Source: Faecalibacterium sp.
GTDB taxonomy: Bacteria > Bacillota > Clostridia > Oscillospirales > Ruminococcaceae
Assembly: GCA_022652735.1 (NCBI GenBank)
Contig: JALCRP010000010.1
Span: 1-64,000, forward strand
Direction of reading: 5' to 3'
Length of the DNA: 64,000 bases
The stretch's first letter is position 1. The number at the start of each line of letters is the position of its first letter. Of the stretch, positions 44,907-52,977 are shown in pieces. Both the position numbers and the translations under genes were made by a program. A model generated the notes under the pieces. The model ran no database searches. It saw only the letters and a list, made by a program, of their open reading frames with translations, and was not told the DNA's origin.

Positions 44907-46013
44907 TCAGCGCGCCTCCTTTGCTGCTTTTACGTTCGCCAAAAAGCGGTCGAACAAAAACTCGGTATCCTTCGGGCCGCCGCTGGCCTCCGGGTGAAAC
45001 TGCACGGTAAAGCAGTTCCAGCAGGTATACTGTACGCCCTCGCAAGTGTGGTCGTTGGCGTTCACTTGCGCAACGGCGCCCTTTTCGGGCGGCAGCGCAT
45101 CGCCCACAACGGCATAGCCGTGGTTTTGGCTTGTGATAAAGGTGCGGCCTGTGGCGAAATCGGTCACGGGCTGATTGGCGCCGCGGTGGCCGTATTTCAG
45201 CTTCATGGTTTTAGCGCCGGCGGCCAGCGCCGCCAGCTGATGCCCAAGGCAGATGCCGAACGTCGGCAGGCCCAGCGCCATGATCTCTTTCAGGTTTTCG
45301 ATCACTTTTGTCGGCTCGGCCGGGTCGCCGGGGCCGTTCGAGAGCATGATGCCGTCCGGGTGCTGTGCGGCAACCTGCTCGGCCGTCGAAAACCCGGGCA
45401 TCACCGTCACCTTGCAGCCGCGCTTTGTTAGGCAGCGCACGATGTTGCGCTTGCAGCCGTAATCCATCAGCACAACATGCGTTTCGCCCGCCGCGTTGTA
45501 GGTTTCGGGCGCGGCGCACGTCACGCTTTTCACGGCGTCCGTCACAGCATAGGCACGGATGGTTTTAAGCAGGGCGGCCGTCTTTTCGGCGTTGGCCGCG
45601 TCGGCCGGGTCGAACTCGGTCAGGATGGCGCCGTTCATCACGCCGCTTTCGCGCAGAATGCGCGTCAGGTGGCGCGTGTCGATGCCTTCGATACCGATGA
45701 TGCCGTTTGCTTTCAAAAAGGTGTCGAGTGTCGTCTCGCTGCGCCAGTTTGAAGGCGTCGTGCAGGCTTCGCGCACAATGTAGCCACGCGCCCAGATGCG
45801 GGGCGATTCCATATCCTTGCCGTTCATGCCGTAATTGCCGATCAGCGGGTAGGTTTGGGTGATGATCTGGCCGTAATAGCTTGGGTCCGTCAGCGTTTCT
45901 TCAAAGCCGACCATGCCTGTTGCAAAGACAACTTCGCCCACTGTAACGCCCGTACAGCCAAGAGATTTCCCCGCGAATACGGTTCCGTTTGCCAAAAGCA
46001 GATATGCGTTCAT
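44907..46013 (-). CDS. carA: Carbamoyl phosphate synthase small subunit
   Basis: 368 residues. N-terminal CPSase domain (LANGTVFAGKSLGC, GYIVRE, TRHLTRILRE) and C-terminal class I glutaminase with nucleophile Cys in FGICLGHQLAA and catalytic His/Glu in VQFHPEAS. It delivers ammonia from glutamine to CarB. The start at 46013 is supported by AGAGG 7 nt upstream. 137 nt separate it from pyrE. Confidence 0.95.
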   Translation of the reverse strand: MNAYLLLANGTVFAGKSLGCTGVTVGEVVFATGMVGFEETLTDPSYYGQIITQTYPLIGNYGMNGKDMESPRIWARGYIVREACTTPSNWRSETTLDTFLKANGIIGIEGIDTRHLTRILRESGVMNGAILTEFDPADAANAEKTAALLKTIRAYAVTDAVKSVTCAAPETYNAAGETHVVLMDYGCKRNIVRCLTKRGCKVTVMPGFSTAEQVAAQHPDGIMLSNGPGDPAEPTKVIENLKEIMALGLPTFGICLGHQLAALAAGAKTMKLKYGHRGANQPVTDFATGRTFITSQNHGYAVVGDALPPEKGAVAQVNANDHTCEGVQYTCWNCFTVQFHPEASGGPKDTEFLFDRFLANVKAAKEAR

Positions 46014-46150
46014 GTCATGTCCTCTTTTTTGCACTGTGCATTCCGTAAGTGTGTTTTATGTCGGGCCAAGCGCGCGGCCCGTGCCCCGTATGCTGTTAGG
46101 CCAAGCCCGCAGGCGAGGCCGCAAAGCCAAGCGCCCGATCGGCGCCAAGC

Positions 46151-46744
46151 TTACAGCGTCTGTTTTGCTTTTTGCGCCATTTTGCGGCTGCCGAGATGCA
46201 CCAGCGGCAGCTTGCCCGCTTTGCAGATCGGGCACTCCTCGGGCGCATAGTTCGGCAGGTCAAGCTTCAAGGCGCTCGCCACAATCGGGATGGGCGAGGG
46301 GGCATCGGCCTTTGTGCGGTCAACGACGCAGCAGATGCCCACGCACACGCCGCCCGCCTGTTCGATGACGCGCTTAGTTTCCAGCGAGGATACGCCCGTT
46401 GTCACTACGTCCTCAGCGATCAAGCACTTTTCGCCCGGGTGGATTGCAAAGCGCTTGAGGGCCATCACGTTTTCCACGCGCTCGGTAAAGATCGCGCGTT
46501 TGCCCGTCTGGCGGCCCAGCTCATACGCATACACGATGCCGCCCATCGCCGGCCCGACGATCACGTCCACATCCAGCTTTTTCACGGCCTCGGCCACCGG
46601 CTTCATCACCTCGGCACATTTTTCCGGGTACTGCTGCAAATAGGCCATCTGGCAGTATGCGCCCGAGTGGCGCCCGCTCGAAAGCAGAAAGTGCCCCTCT
46701 AAAAAGGCATCGCAGCTTTTCAAAATCTCGATCGCATCGCTCAT
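46151..46744 (-). CDS. pyrE: Orotate phosphoribosyltransferase
   Basis: 197 residues. The PRPP loop is CLIAEDVVTTGVSS, preceded by FLLSSGRHSGAYCQM and VGPAMGGIVYAYELGR. It joins orotate to PRPP giving OMP. The C-terminus ECPICKAGKLPLVHLGS adds two cysteines (CPxC) common to clostridial PyrE. A separate promoter with ARG-box-like repeats lies upstream. Confidence 0.94.
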   Translation of the reverse strand: MSDAIEILKSCDAFLEGHFLLSSGRHSGAYCQMAYLQQYPEKCAEVMKPVAEAVKKLDVDVIVGPAMGGIVYAYELGRQTGKRAIFTERVENVMALKRFAIHPGEKCLIAEDVVTTGVSSLETKRVIEQAGGVCVGICCVVDRTKADAPSPIPIVASALKLDLPNYAPEECPICKAGKLPLVHLGSRKMAQKAKQTL

Positions 46745-46774
46745 GTTTTTGCTCCCTCTTCGTTTCGTTTTCTC

Positions 46775-46844
46775 ATTTTAACACGCAGATTTTATAAATG
46801 CAAATTTATACATAAAATTAGGCAAATATTTGAATATTTATTCG
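46775..46844 (-). promoter_or_regulatory. Internal promoter of pyrE-carAB with ARG-box-like pair
   Basis: Minus-strand TTGCAT (46798-46803) and TAAAAT (46775-46780) have a 17-bp spacer. Plus-strand TGAATATTTATTCG (46831-46844) differs from the ARG-box half-palindrome consensus by one base, and TGCAAATTTATACA (46799-46812) is a weaker box overlapping the -35. ArgR control would fit carAB, which feeds arginine. Confidence 0.55.
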
Positions 46845-46907
46845 TATTGAAATTGCAGCGGCAGCGCCGGGGAAAATCTTTTGCGCGGCCTTTCGGTTTT
46901 GGGCCGC

Positions 46908-47198
46908 TTACGCCTCGTAATCGAAAATGGCCTTTTGCGCCAACAATTTGCCATACTGTGCTTTCCACGCGGCATGCTGCGCCGAAGCATCGTAGGCGGC
47001 CAGCTTTTCCGGCGCGATCTCCAGCCGGATCAAGAGATCATAGCGGTTCGGGCGCGCCACCACATTGCGGCGGCACACAACGCTTTCCACTTCCGCCATC
47101 TCGGCGGTGCTTTTGGCCCAGAAGCGCTCGATCTCGGCGCACAGGGCGGTTTTGTCCGTTACAGCTTCGTTAAACTTTACCAAAATGCAGTGTCTCAT
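46908..47198 (-). CDS. Dabb (stress-responsive alpha/beta-barrel) domain protein
   Basis: 96 residues, one ferredoxin-like Dabb domain: RHCILVKFNEAVTDK, ESVVCRRNVVARPNRYDLLIRLEI in part and HAAWKAQYGKLLAQKAIFDYE. Domain members form dimers; functions vary. Its place inside the pyrimidine operon between pyrD and pyrE is unusual and its link to the pathway is unknown. A good ribosome site (AGAGGAGCC) precedes the ATG. Confidence 0.82.
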   Translation of the reverse strand: MRHCILVKFNEAVTDKTALCAEIERFWAKSTAEMAEVESVVCRRNVVARPNRYDLLIRLEIAPEKLAAYDASAQHAAWKAQYGKLLAQKAIFDYEA

Positions 47199-47219
47199 GC
47201 AAAAGGCTCCTCTCTATGG

Positions 47220-48137
47220 TCAGCGCGCCGCGCCCACCAGCTCGGCAACGTGCGCAACGCCGTGCGCATCCATCCATTGCCCAATCTCTTCTGTGACGGT
47301 TTGTAACGCGCGCGGATTTGCAAAGTTTGCCGCGCCCACCTGCACGGCCGAGGCCCCGGCCATTAAAAATTCAATCGCGTCCTCGCCCGAGGCGATGCCG
47401 CCGAGGCCGATCACCGGGATTTTTACCGCGCCCGCCGCCTGCCATACCATGCGCAGCGCGATGGGGCGAATGGCCGGCCCGGAAAGCCCCGCAAAAATAT
47501 TGTTGAAAACGGGCCGGCGCGCCTCGAGGTCGATCGCGCAGGCCTGAAACGTATTTGTCAGGCTGACGGCATCCGCGCCCGCAGCCTCGGCGGCCTTGCA
47601 CATATCAGGGATATTTTCGGCCTGCGGGCTGAGCTTTACGATCAGCGGTTTATGGCATACGGCGCGCACCATGCCCACAACGGCCCCGGCGCAGGCAGCC
47701 TTTACGCCGTAGGCCATGCCGCCCTTTTTCACGTTCGGGCAGCTGATGTTCAGTTCGATCATATCCACAGCGCTTGCGTCCAAAAGGCGCGCGCCCTCTA
47801 CGTATTCTTCCTCGCTGTGGCCGCCGAGGTTTGCCAGCGTGACGATGCCGTAAGCTTGTTTCAGGCGCAGCATCTCGGGCAGCTCGTGCGCGATAAAGTG
47901 TGCGACGCCCGGGTTTTGCAGGCCGATCGAGTTCATCAGGCCCGCGGGCGTCTCGTACAGGCGCGCGCCCTCGTTGCCATACTGCGCATGCAGCGTCAGG
48001 CCCTTGCCCGAGATGCCGCCGATCTTGCCGAGGTCAACAAGGTCCTCATATTCCGGGCCGTAGCCCACCGTGCCCGAGGCGCCGATCACCGGGCTGTGCA
48101 TCGCAAAGCCCAGCAGGTTCGTCGTTAAATCCGCCAT
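47220..48137 (-). CDS. pyrD: Dihydroorotate dehydrogenase, catalytic subunit (class 1B)
   Basis: 305 residues. FMN TIM-barrel with GTVGYGPEYEDL, IELNISCPNVKKGG, PLIVKLSP, GLSGPAIRPIALRM and GLGGIASGEDAIEFLMAGASAVQVG. In place of the serine base, class 1B enzymes use Cys; here the loop carries NISCPN. It oxidises dihydroorotate and passes electrons to PyrK and NAD. GGAG precedes the ATG. Confidence 0.95.
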   Translation of the reverse strand: MADLTTNLLGFAMHSPVIGASGTVGYGPEYEDLVDLGKIGGISGKGLTLHAQYGNEGARLYETPAGLMNSIGLQNPGVAHFIAHELPEMLRLKQAYGIVTLANLGGHSEEEYVEGARLLDASAVDMIELNISCPNVKKGGMAYGVKAACAGAVVGMVRAVCHKPLIVKLSPQAENIPDMCKAAEAAGADAVSLTNTFQACAIDLEARRPVFNNIFAGLSGPAIRPIALRMVWQAAGAVKIPVIGLGGIASGEDAIEFLMAGASAVQVGAANFANPRALQTVTEEIGQWMDAHGVAHVAELVGAAR

Positions 48138-48168
48138 TGCGTGTTCTCCTTTTCGCGGCGCGCCGCGC

Positions 48169-48939
48169 TTAAAAGATGTCCGAAGCGCAAAACACCGGCC
48201 CGTTTTTACAGATACTTACGGCCTCGCCGCGCGTGGTTTTACAGGTACAGCCAAGGCAGGCCCCGATGCCGCAGGCCATTTTGCCTTCCATGCTGCAAAA
48301 ACACGGCACACCGGCCGCCTTTGCCCCGGCCGCTACGGCTTTCATCATGGGCGCAGGGCCGCAAACCAAAATCACGTCGTAGGCTTCCGGCGCGTACAGC
48401 TGCGTTACAAGGCCGTGTACGCCGGCTTTTCCGCTGTCGGTGGCCACTTTTACGCGGCGCGTAACGCCGCGGTAGCAAGCCGTGGCATAAGGCATATCCT
48501 GAAAGCCGAACGCCGCATCCGGCAAAGTACCCGCAGCGGCAAGCTCTCGCGCCAGTTGATACAGCGGTGCCGTGCCGATGCCCCCACCCACCAGCAAAAT
48601 GCGGCGGTATTGCGCGGCAAGCGCCGCGGCGTCGAAGCCGTTTCCCATCGGGCCGGTAAGCTGGATGCGCCCGCCCGTTTTCAGCCGGGCAAGCTGCTCG
48701 GTGCCCGCGCCCTTGATCTGATACAAAAATTGCAGCGCATGCGTTTCGGGCGCCCAGCTGTGGACGCTGATCGGCCGCGAAAGAAATGGCGCCTCATCGG
48801 GCGCCCACGCCCGCAGGGTAAAAAACTGCCCCGCATGCGGCGCATGCGCATCGTCGGGCCAAAGCACGGTCAACAGACGAATGTTCTCGGCCAGCGTTTC
48901 CTGGCTGAGCACAATAGCCTCAAAGCAAATCGCAGGCAT
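48169..48939 (-). CDS. pyrK: Dihydroorotate dehydrogenase electron-transfer subunit
   Basis: 256 residues. FAD domain with FLSRPISVHS, NAD domain with LLVGGGIGTAPLYQLARE, and a C-terminal [2Fe-2S] site CGIGACLGC plus a later Cys. It carries electrons from PyrD to NAD+. ATG at 48939 with GGAGG 9 nt upstream is preferred over TTG two codons earlier. Its start overlaps the pyrF end by 20 nt. Confidence 0.94.
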   Translation of the reverse strand: MPAICFEAIVLSQETLAENIRLLTVLWPDDAHAPHAGQFFTLRAWAPDEAPFLSRPISVHSWAPETHALQFLYQIKGAGTEQLARLKTGGRIQLTGPMGNGFDAAALAAQYRRILLVGGGIGTAPLYQLARELAAAGTLPDAAFGFQDMPYATACYRGVTRRVKVATDSGKAGVHGLVTQLYAPEAYDVILVCGPAPMMKAVAAGAKAAGVPCFCSMEGKMACGIGACLGCTCKTTRGEAVSICKNGPVFCASDIF

Positions 48940-49789
48940 GCGCAATATCCTCCTTCATCCGAACACACTCGTGATAGGCGGCCTCGTCGAAGGCGATGCC
49001 GGGCTGTTTTTTGTAGGCCAGCAGGATGCCGCGGCTGGAATTTACGACGCCGCCGTTGCGCGCCTTGAGATACAAGGCAATATCTGCGGCCTTGCCGCCC
49101 TGCGCGCCATAGCCCGGGATGAGGAAAAAGGTTTGCGGATAGCGCACACGGATTTCGCTTGCCTCCTCGGCGTGTGTGCCGCCGATCACCAGCCCAAGCG
49201 AGGAATATCCGTGTTCGCCGAGGTATCCTTCGCCCAGCGCCGCCGCTTTATCGCCCACAAGGTCGTAGACATGGCGCCCGTCGGCCAGCGTTTCATATTC
49301 AAAATCCTTGGCGCCGGGGTTTGAGGTGCGGCACAGGATAAACATGCCCTTGCCCTGTTTTTCGGCGTAGGGCAGGTAAGGCGAAAGGCTGTCGAGGCCC
49401 ATATACGGCGCAAGGGTGATGCAATCGGCCTCAAACTCGCCCGCAAAGTGTGCTTTTGCATACATTTCAGCCGTTTTGGCGATGTCGCCGCGTTTGATGT
49501 CGGCGATTACGGGCCGCCCTGCGGCGCGCACAGCGGCCAGCGTTTTGGCGTAGGCGGCAAGGCCATCGAGGCCCAGCGCCTCATAGTAGGCGATCTGCAC
49601 TTTATAGCAGCCCGCCACGGCCTTTGTGGCGTCGATCAGCGCCGTGTTAAAGCGAAAAATGCTTTCGCCCGGCGTTTCGCCCGCTTGGGCAAAGTTCTCC
49701 GGCAGATAGGAAATGTCCGTATCCAGCCCCACGCAGACGGGCCCGCGCGCGGCAACGCCCTCATAGAGTTTATCCATACTGGTATGCAT
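48920..49789 (-). CDS. pyrF: Orotidine 5'-phosphate decarboxylase (type 2)
   Basis: 289 residues. The catalytic Lys-Asp set is in VIADIKRGDIAKTAEMYA. CVGLDTDISYLP, TLAPYMGLDSLSPYL and FLIPGYGAQGG are family blocks of the longer type 2 enzyme. It decarboxylates OMP to UMP. ATG at 49789 has AAGGAAAGG upstream; a TTG directly before it is not needed. Confidence 0.95.
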   Translation of the reverse strand: MHTSMDKLYEGVAARGPVCVGLDTDISYLPENFAQAGETPGESIFRFNTALIDATKAVAGCYKVQIAYYEALGLDGLAAYAKTLAAVRAAGRPVIADIKRGDIAKTAEMYAKAHFAGEFEADCITLAPYMGLDSLSPYLPYAEKQGKGMFILCRTSNPGAKDFEYETLADGRHVYDLVGDKAAALGEGYLGEHGYSSLGLVIGGTHAEEASEIRVRYPQTFFLIPGYGAQGGKAADIALYLKARNGGVVNSSRGILLAYKKQPGIAFDEAAYHECVRMKEDIAHACDLL

Positions 49790-49868
49790 CAAAAAGCCTT
49801 TCCTTTCTGCCGCCGGCTATGCCGCGGCGCAGCGCCCGGTTGTTTTGTTCCTTATTATAAAAGGGGAT

Positions 49869-51059
49869 CTATTCGGCGCGGTAGGTAATCTTGCCGCCTT
49901 TTATCGTGGCGCGCACCTTGCCGTACAGCGTCGTGCCATCGTAGGGGCAGTTGTGGGATTTCGAGTGCAGCGCGTTTTTGTCGACGCGCCACGGATGCGC
50001 CAGATCAACAAGCACAAGGTCGGCGTCCGCGCCGGGCGCGAGGGTGCCCTTGCCCAAAAGGCCCAAAATTTCGGCGGGGTTTGTGCTCATCAGGGCCGAA
50101 AGCGCCGCAAGCGGCAGCCCCTCCTGCCGGCAAAGCTTTGTGTAGCATACGCCGAACGCCGTTTCCAGCCCCACCATGCCGGCCGCGCCCTTTAATTTAT
50201 CTTCCTCGCTGTGGGGTGCGTGGTCGGTGGCGATCGCATCCACGATACCGGCCCGGATGCCCTCTACCAGCGCGGCCACGTCATCGGCCTCGCGCACAGG
50301 CGGGTTGACGCGATAATCCAGCGTATCCTTTGTAAACCACAAGTGGTGCGGCGTCACCTCGCAGGTGACGGGCGCGCCGCGGTATTTCGCCGCCGCAACG
50401 GCCTCGATGGCGCCACGTGTCGAAACGTGGCACAGATGCAGGCGCGTCTGGTAGTATTCAGAAAGATAAAGGTTGCGCACAGTTTCGATGTCCTCGGCAA
50501 GGCGGTAATCCCACGGCGAAATGTCGCTGTCCTCGGCGTGGCTCATAATGGTGATGTGCTTTTCATGGCAGATGGCAAACGCTTTTGCCATCACAGCGGC
50601 GTTTTGTACGCCGTGGCCGTCCTCGGTGATATACTTCACGCTTTCCGGCAGGGTTTTCAGATGGTCGAGCGTATGGCCGTCGAAGTTTTCGGTGATCGAA
50701 ACCGTCTGGTTTGCGCCGCACAAGCCGATGGTCTCCACCTTTTCCATCAGCGCATGCGCCGCGGCGGCGTCGCTCATCACGGGGTTTGTGTTCGGCATCA
50801 GGTTTACAAATGTATACCCGCCCGCGGCCGCCGCGCGGCTGCCGGTTTCCAAATCCTCTTTATATTCGTAGCCCGGTGTGCGCCAGTGGCAGTGCAAATC
50901 GATAAAGGCGGGCAGCACAGTACGCCCGGCGGCATCCAGCGTCTCTTCGCCGGGCAGCAAAAGCGGCGCAAGCCCGGCCCCCAGCGCGGCGATCTTTCCT
51001 GTGCGGCACAGCACATCTATCGGCTGCCCGGCAGCGTTTACAGCGTTTTGGATCAGCAT
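49869..51059 (-). CDS. pyrC: Dihydroorotase
   Basis: 396 residues, class I dihydroorotase. Metal site DLHCHWRTPGYEYKEDLETGSRA in part, NLMPNTNP, then MSHAEDSD, LHLCHVST and the catalytic ATDHAPHSEEDK. It interconverts carbamoyl aspartate and dihydroorotate. First gene of the operon; ATG at 51059 has GGAGG 8 nt upstream. Aspartate carbamoyltransferase (pyrB) is not in the window. Confidence 0.95.
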   Translation of the reverse strand: MLIQNAVNAAGQPIDVLCRTGKIAALGAGLAPLLLPGEETLDAAGRTVLPAFIDLHCHWRTPGYEYKEDLETGSRAAAAGGYTFVNLMPNTNPVMSDAAAAHALMEKVETIGLCGANQTVSITENFDGHTLDHLKTLPESVKYITEDGHGVQNAAVMAKAFAICHEKHITIMSHAEDSDISPWDYRLAEDIETVRNLYLSEYYQTRLHLCHVSTRGAIEAVAAAKYRGAPVTCEVTPHHLWFTKDTLDYRVNPPVREADDVAALVEGIRAGIVDAIATDHAPHSEEDKLKGAAGMVGLETAFGVCYTKLCRQEGLPLAALSALMSTNPAEILGLLGKGTLAPGADADLVLVDLAHPWRVDKNALHSKSHNCPYDGTTLYGKVRATIKGGKITYRAE

Positions 51060-51100
51060 GAAAGCGGCCTCCTTCGGCAAAAGTCGTACTAAAAAAGCGC

Positions 51101-51131
51101 AAAAAAAAACTTTTCCCCGAAAGGAAAAGTT
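51101..51131 (-). terminator. Attenuator terminator in pyr leader
   Basis: Minus-strand stem AACTTTTCC (51123-51131) with GGAAAAGTT (51108-51116), a 6-nt loop and seven further T residues. It lies 42 nt before pyrC. The stop codon of the leader peptide (51130-51132) overlaps the first stem bases. Confidence 0.9.
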
Positions 51132-51204
51132 AAAAGGCAAAACAGCCGCGGCCACATCCCGCGGAAGGGTGCTTATTCGGTTGCGCGAAACGCACAATAC
51201 GCAT
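51130..51204 (-). CDS. pyr operon leader peptide (24 codons)
   Basis: ATG at 51204 with AAAGGAG 6 nt upstream opens a 24-codon frame starting MRIVRFAQPN and ending CFAF before TAA. The stop sits on the base of the attenuator stem, and the codons before it (TGT TTT GCC TTT TAA) form a U-rich tract. A ribosome close behind RNA polymerase would block the hairpin. This is the design of the enteric pyrBI leader, where low UTP slows polymerase in U-rich sequence. No PyrR binding loop is visible. Confidence 0.7.
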   Translation of the reverse strand: MRIVRFAQPNKHPSAGCGRGCFAF

Positions 51205-51250
51205 GAGCGGCTCCTTTGCTGCTTGGAGTTTTGTAAAGTTCTTGTCCCGT

Positions 51251-51280
51251 ATTGTATCATACCCGCCAAAGCCCTGTCAA
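51251..51280 (-). promoter_or_regulatory. pyr operon promoter
   Basis: Minus-strand TTGACA (51275-51280) and TACAAT (51251-51256) with an 18-bp spacer. Transcription would start near 51244, giving a leader of about 185 nt before pyrC. Confidence 0.75.
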
Positions 51281-51563
51281 TGAAAGCGCCCGCCGCCGTG
51301 CGGAAAAGAAAACCGGCCGCGCCCTGCGGATTTTAGCGGATTTGAACAAACCCGGGCGAAGCGCGGCCCGGCAGGCCGAGTTTTGCCGCGCCGCCCGCCG
51401 GGCGTTTGCAGCCGGCCATGCCGTATACGAAAAAGCCTTCAAACGCAAAGGCCGCTGGGCTTTTGTGGCTTTCGCCGCCTTTCTCCTCGACTTTGGCGCA
51501 CACTTATGCTACAATAAAATTTAGTGTTCTACTGTAAAAATGAGAAACGGAGGCAGAGGGACG

Positions 51564-52244
51564 ATGGGCCTTTTGGCTGACGCCCGCAATATTCAGGCAA
51601 AGGACCCCGCCGCGCGCAGCGTGGTCGAAGTCATTTTGCTGTATCCGGGCTTTCATATTCTGGTTTATCACCGCATTGCGCACTGGCTGTATGCGCACAA
51701 GCACTTTTTCTTGGCGCGCTGGGTTAGCCAGCGTGGCCGGCACAAAACCGGCATTGAGATCCATCCCGGCGCGAAAATCGGCAAGTGCCTGTTTATCGAT
51801 CACGGCATGGGCATCGTTTTCGGCGAAACGACCGAGATCGGCGATAACTGCACCATTTATCACGGCGTAACCTTGGGCGGCACCGGCAAGGATAAGGGCA
51901 AACGCCACCCGACGCTGGGCAACAACGTGCTGATCGGCGCGGGCACAAAAGTGCTGGGGCCTGTTTATATCGGCGATAACGCGCGCGTGGGCGCGGGCAG
52001 CGTCGTGCTGCACAACCTGCCCGCCAACTGCACGGCCGTCGGTGTGCCGGCAGAAGTGGTGCGCATCAACAACACGGCCGTGAACCCGGCTGACGACCTT
52101 GACCAGCAGGATCTGCCCGATCTCGTCAGCCAGCGCCTGACAGAGCTTGAGCGCCGCATCGGCGAGGTGGAAACGCAGGCGCGCGGCGCTGTGCCGCCCT
52201 CGGCGCAGGAGCTGGAGAAGTGGCGCCGGGCCGATAACCGATAA
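51564..52244 (+). CDS. cysE: Serine O-acetyltransferase
   Basis: 226 residues. N-terminal helices, then left-handed beta-helix hexapeptides with HPGAKIGKCLFIDHGMGIVFGET in part, CTIYHGVTLGGTGKDKGKRHPT and GAGTKVLGPVYIGDNARVGAGSVV. It makes O-acetylserine for CysK. A C-terminal tail of about 55 residues (coiled-coil-like) is longer than in the short EpsC type. The start at 51564 follows GAGGG; a longer start at 51540 lacks a good site. Confidence 0.93.
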   Translation: MGLLADARNIQAKDPAARSVVEVILLYPGFHILVYHRIAHWLYAHKHFFLARWVSQRGRHKTGIEIHPGAKIGKCLFIDHGMGIVFGETTEIGDNCTIYHGVTLGGTGKDKGKRHPTLGNNVLIGAGTKVLGPVYIGDNARVGAGSVVLHNLPANCTAVGVPAEVVRINNTAVNPADDLDQQDLPDLVSQRLTELERRIGEVETQARGAVPPSAQELEKWRRADNR

Positions 52245-52423
52245 CCGGGCTTTGCCCTTTGCGGCCGTGCCGCGTGTGCGGCGCAAGCGCTTTATTTCGC
52301 GCCCGGCGCGGCGCGGCATCCTTTTCGGTGGGATTCCGCGTACCGCTGTTGTTTTCAAAGATTTTTACGCGGCGGCTTCATTTTGGGCCGTAATTGTATG
52401 CGACAAAACAGGCCGTTAGGCCT

Positions 52424-52452
52424 TGACATGCGCCCCCTAAACAGGTATAATA
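52424..52452 (+). promoter_or_regulatory. tRNA-Arg promoter
   Basis: TTGACA (52424-52429), 17-bp spacer and TATAAT (52447-52452): full consensus, about 70 nt before the tRNA. Confidence 0.85.
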
Positions 52453-52528
52453 CACAATGTTCCGAGTGTGCGGACAAGGTTTGCTTGTGCGCCGCGGGGC
52501 CGTGTGCCGCTTTTGCGGGCGCAGATAT

Positions 52529-52605
52529 GCGTTGGTAGCTCAGCTGGATAGAGTGACTGACTACGAATCAGTAGGCCGGGGGTTCGAGTCCCTTCCATCG
52601 CACCA
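52529..52605 (+). tRNA. tRNA-Arg, anticodon ACG
   Basis: 77 nt including encoded CCA. D arm TAGCTCAGCTGGATAGAG, anticodon stem ACTGA/TCAGT with ACG at 52563-52565, T arm GGGGGTTCGAGTCCC and discriminator A. The acceptor stem GCGTTGG/CCATCGC has a T-T mismatch at the fourth pair; CCAACGC would pair perfectly. Since the 3' end is duplicated at 61301-61343, the 3' part may have been swapped by the inserted element. Confidence 0.95.
52564..52605 (+). repeat. Left attachment-site copy within tRNA-Arg
   Basis: The last 42 nt of the tRNA recur at 61301-61343 with one substitution/insertion in the variable-loop region. It marks the left junction of the island. Confidence 0.85.
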
Positions 52606-52648
52606 ACAAAAGCCAGTGTCTTTTCAGACGCTGGCTTTTGTTTTTTGT
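52606..52648 (+). terminator. tRNA-Arg terminator
   Basis: ACAAAAGCCAGTGTC with GACGCTGGCTTTTGT (one G-T pair), then T6, directly after CCA. Confidence 0.9.
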
Positions 52649-52977
52649 GCAGATCGACGCAGATACGATTTTATTGTATCTGCGCCTTTTTTCTATTATG
52701 GGTAAATTGTGCTTTCTTACCGCAAAGAAAAAAGCCATTTTAGGGCGTGATTTTCTTTTTCTCGTTCGCTAATTGCAACGGTTCGAGAGGGATGCTCGGC
52801 TTTGGGGGAGAAATCGAGATTCAGCGCTTCACCCGCTACAAAACCGACAGTACGGCGGACGGCCAATGTTTTTTCCGTGAAATCGAAATCCGACTATTTC
52901 CGGCCCAGAATTTCCCCGCAGCGAGGGTGAGCTTCCGGGCCTGCGACCGAAGCTGTCCGCCATCCACGCGGAGATTG
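52649..52977. other. Intergenic region, no gene recognised
   Basis: 329 bases after the tRNA terminator. An open frame on the plus strand has no good ribosome site and no recognisable domain. It may be eroded sequence at the island edge. Confidence 0.4.

Noticed and set aside
51060-51250. PyrR-type anti-antiterminator
   Set aside because: Looked for the CCAGAGAGG-like loop in the pyr leader and did not find it.
51060-51269. N-terminal extension of dihydroorotase
   Set aside because: It would run through the attenuator and leader peptide; homology begins at the ATG at 51059 with GGAGG.
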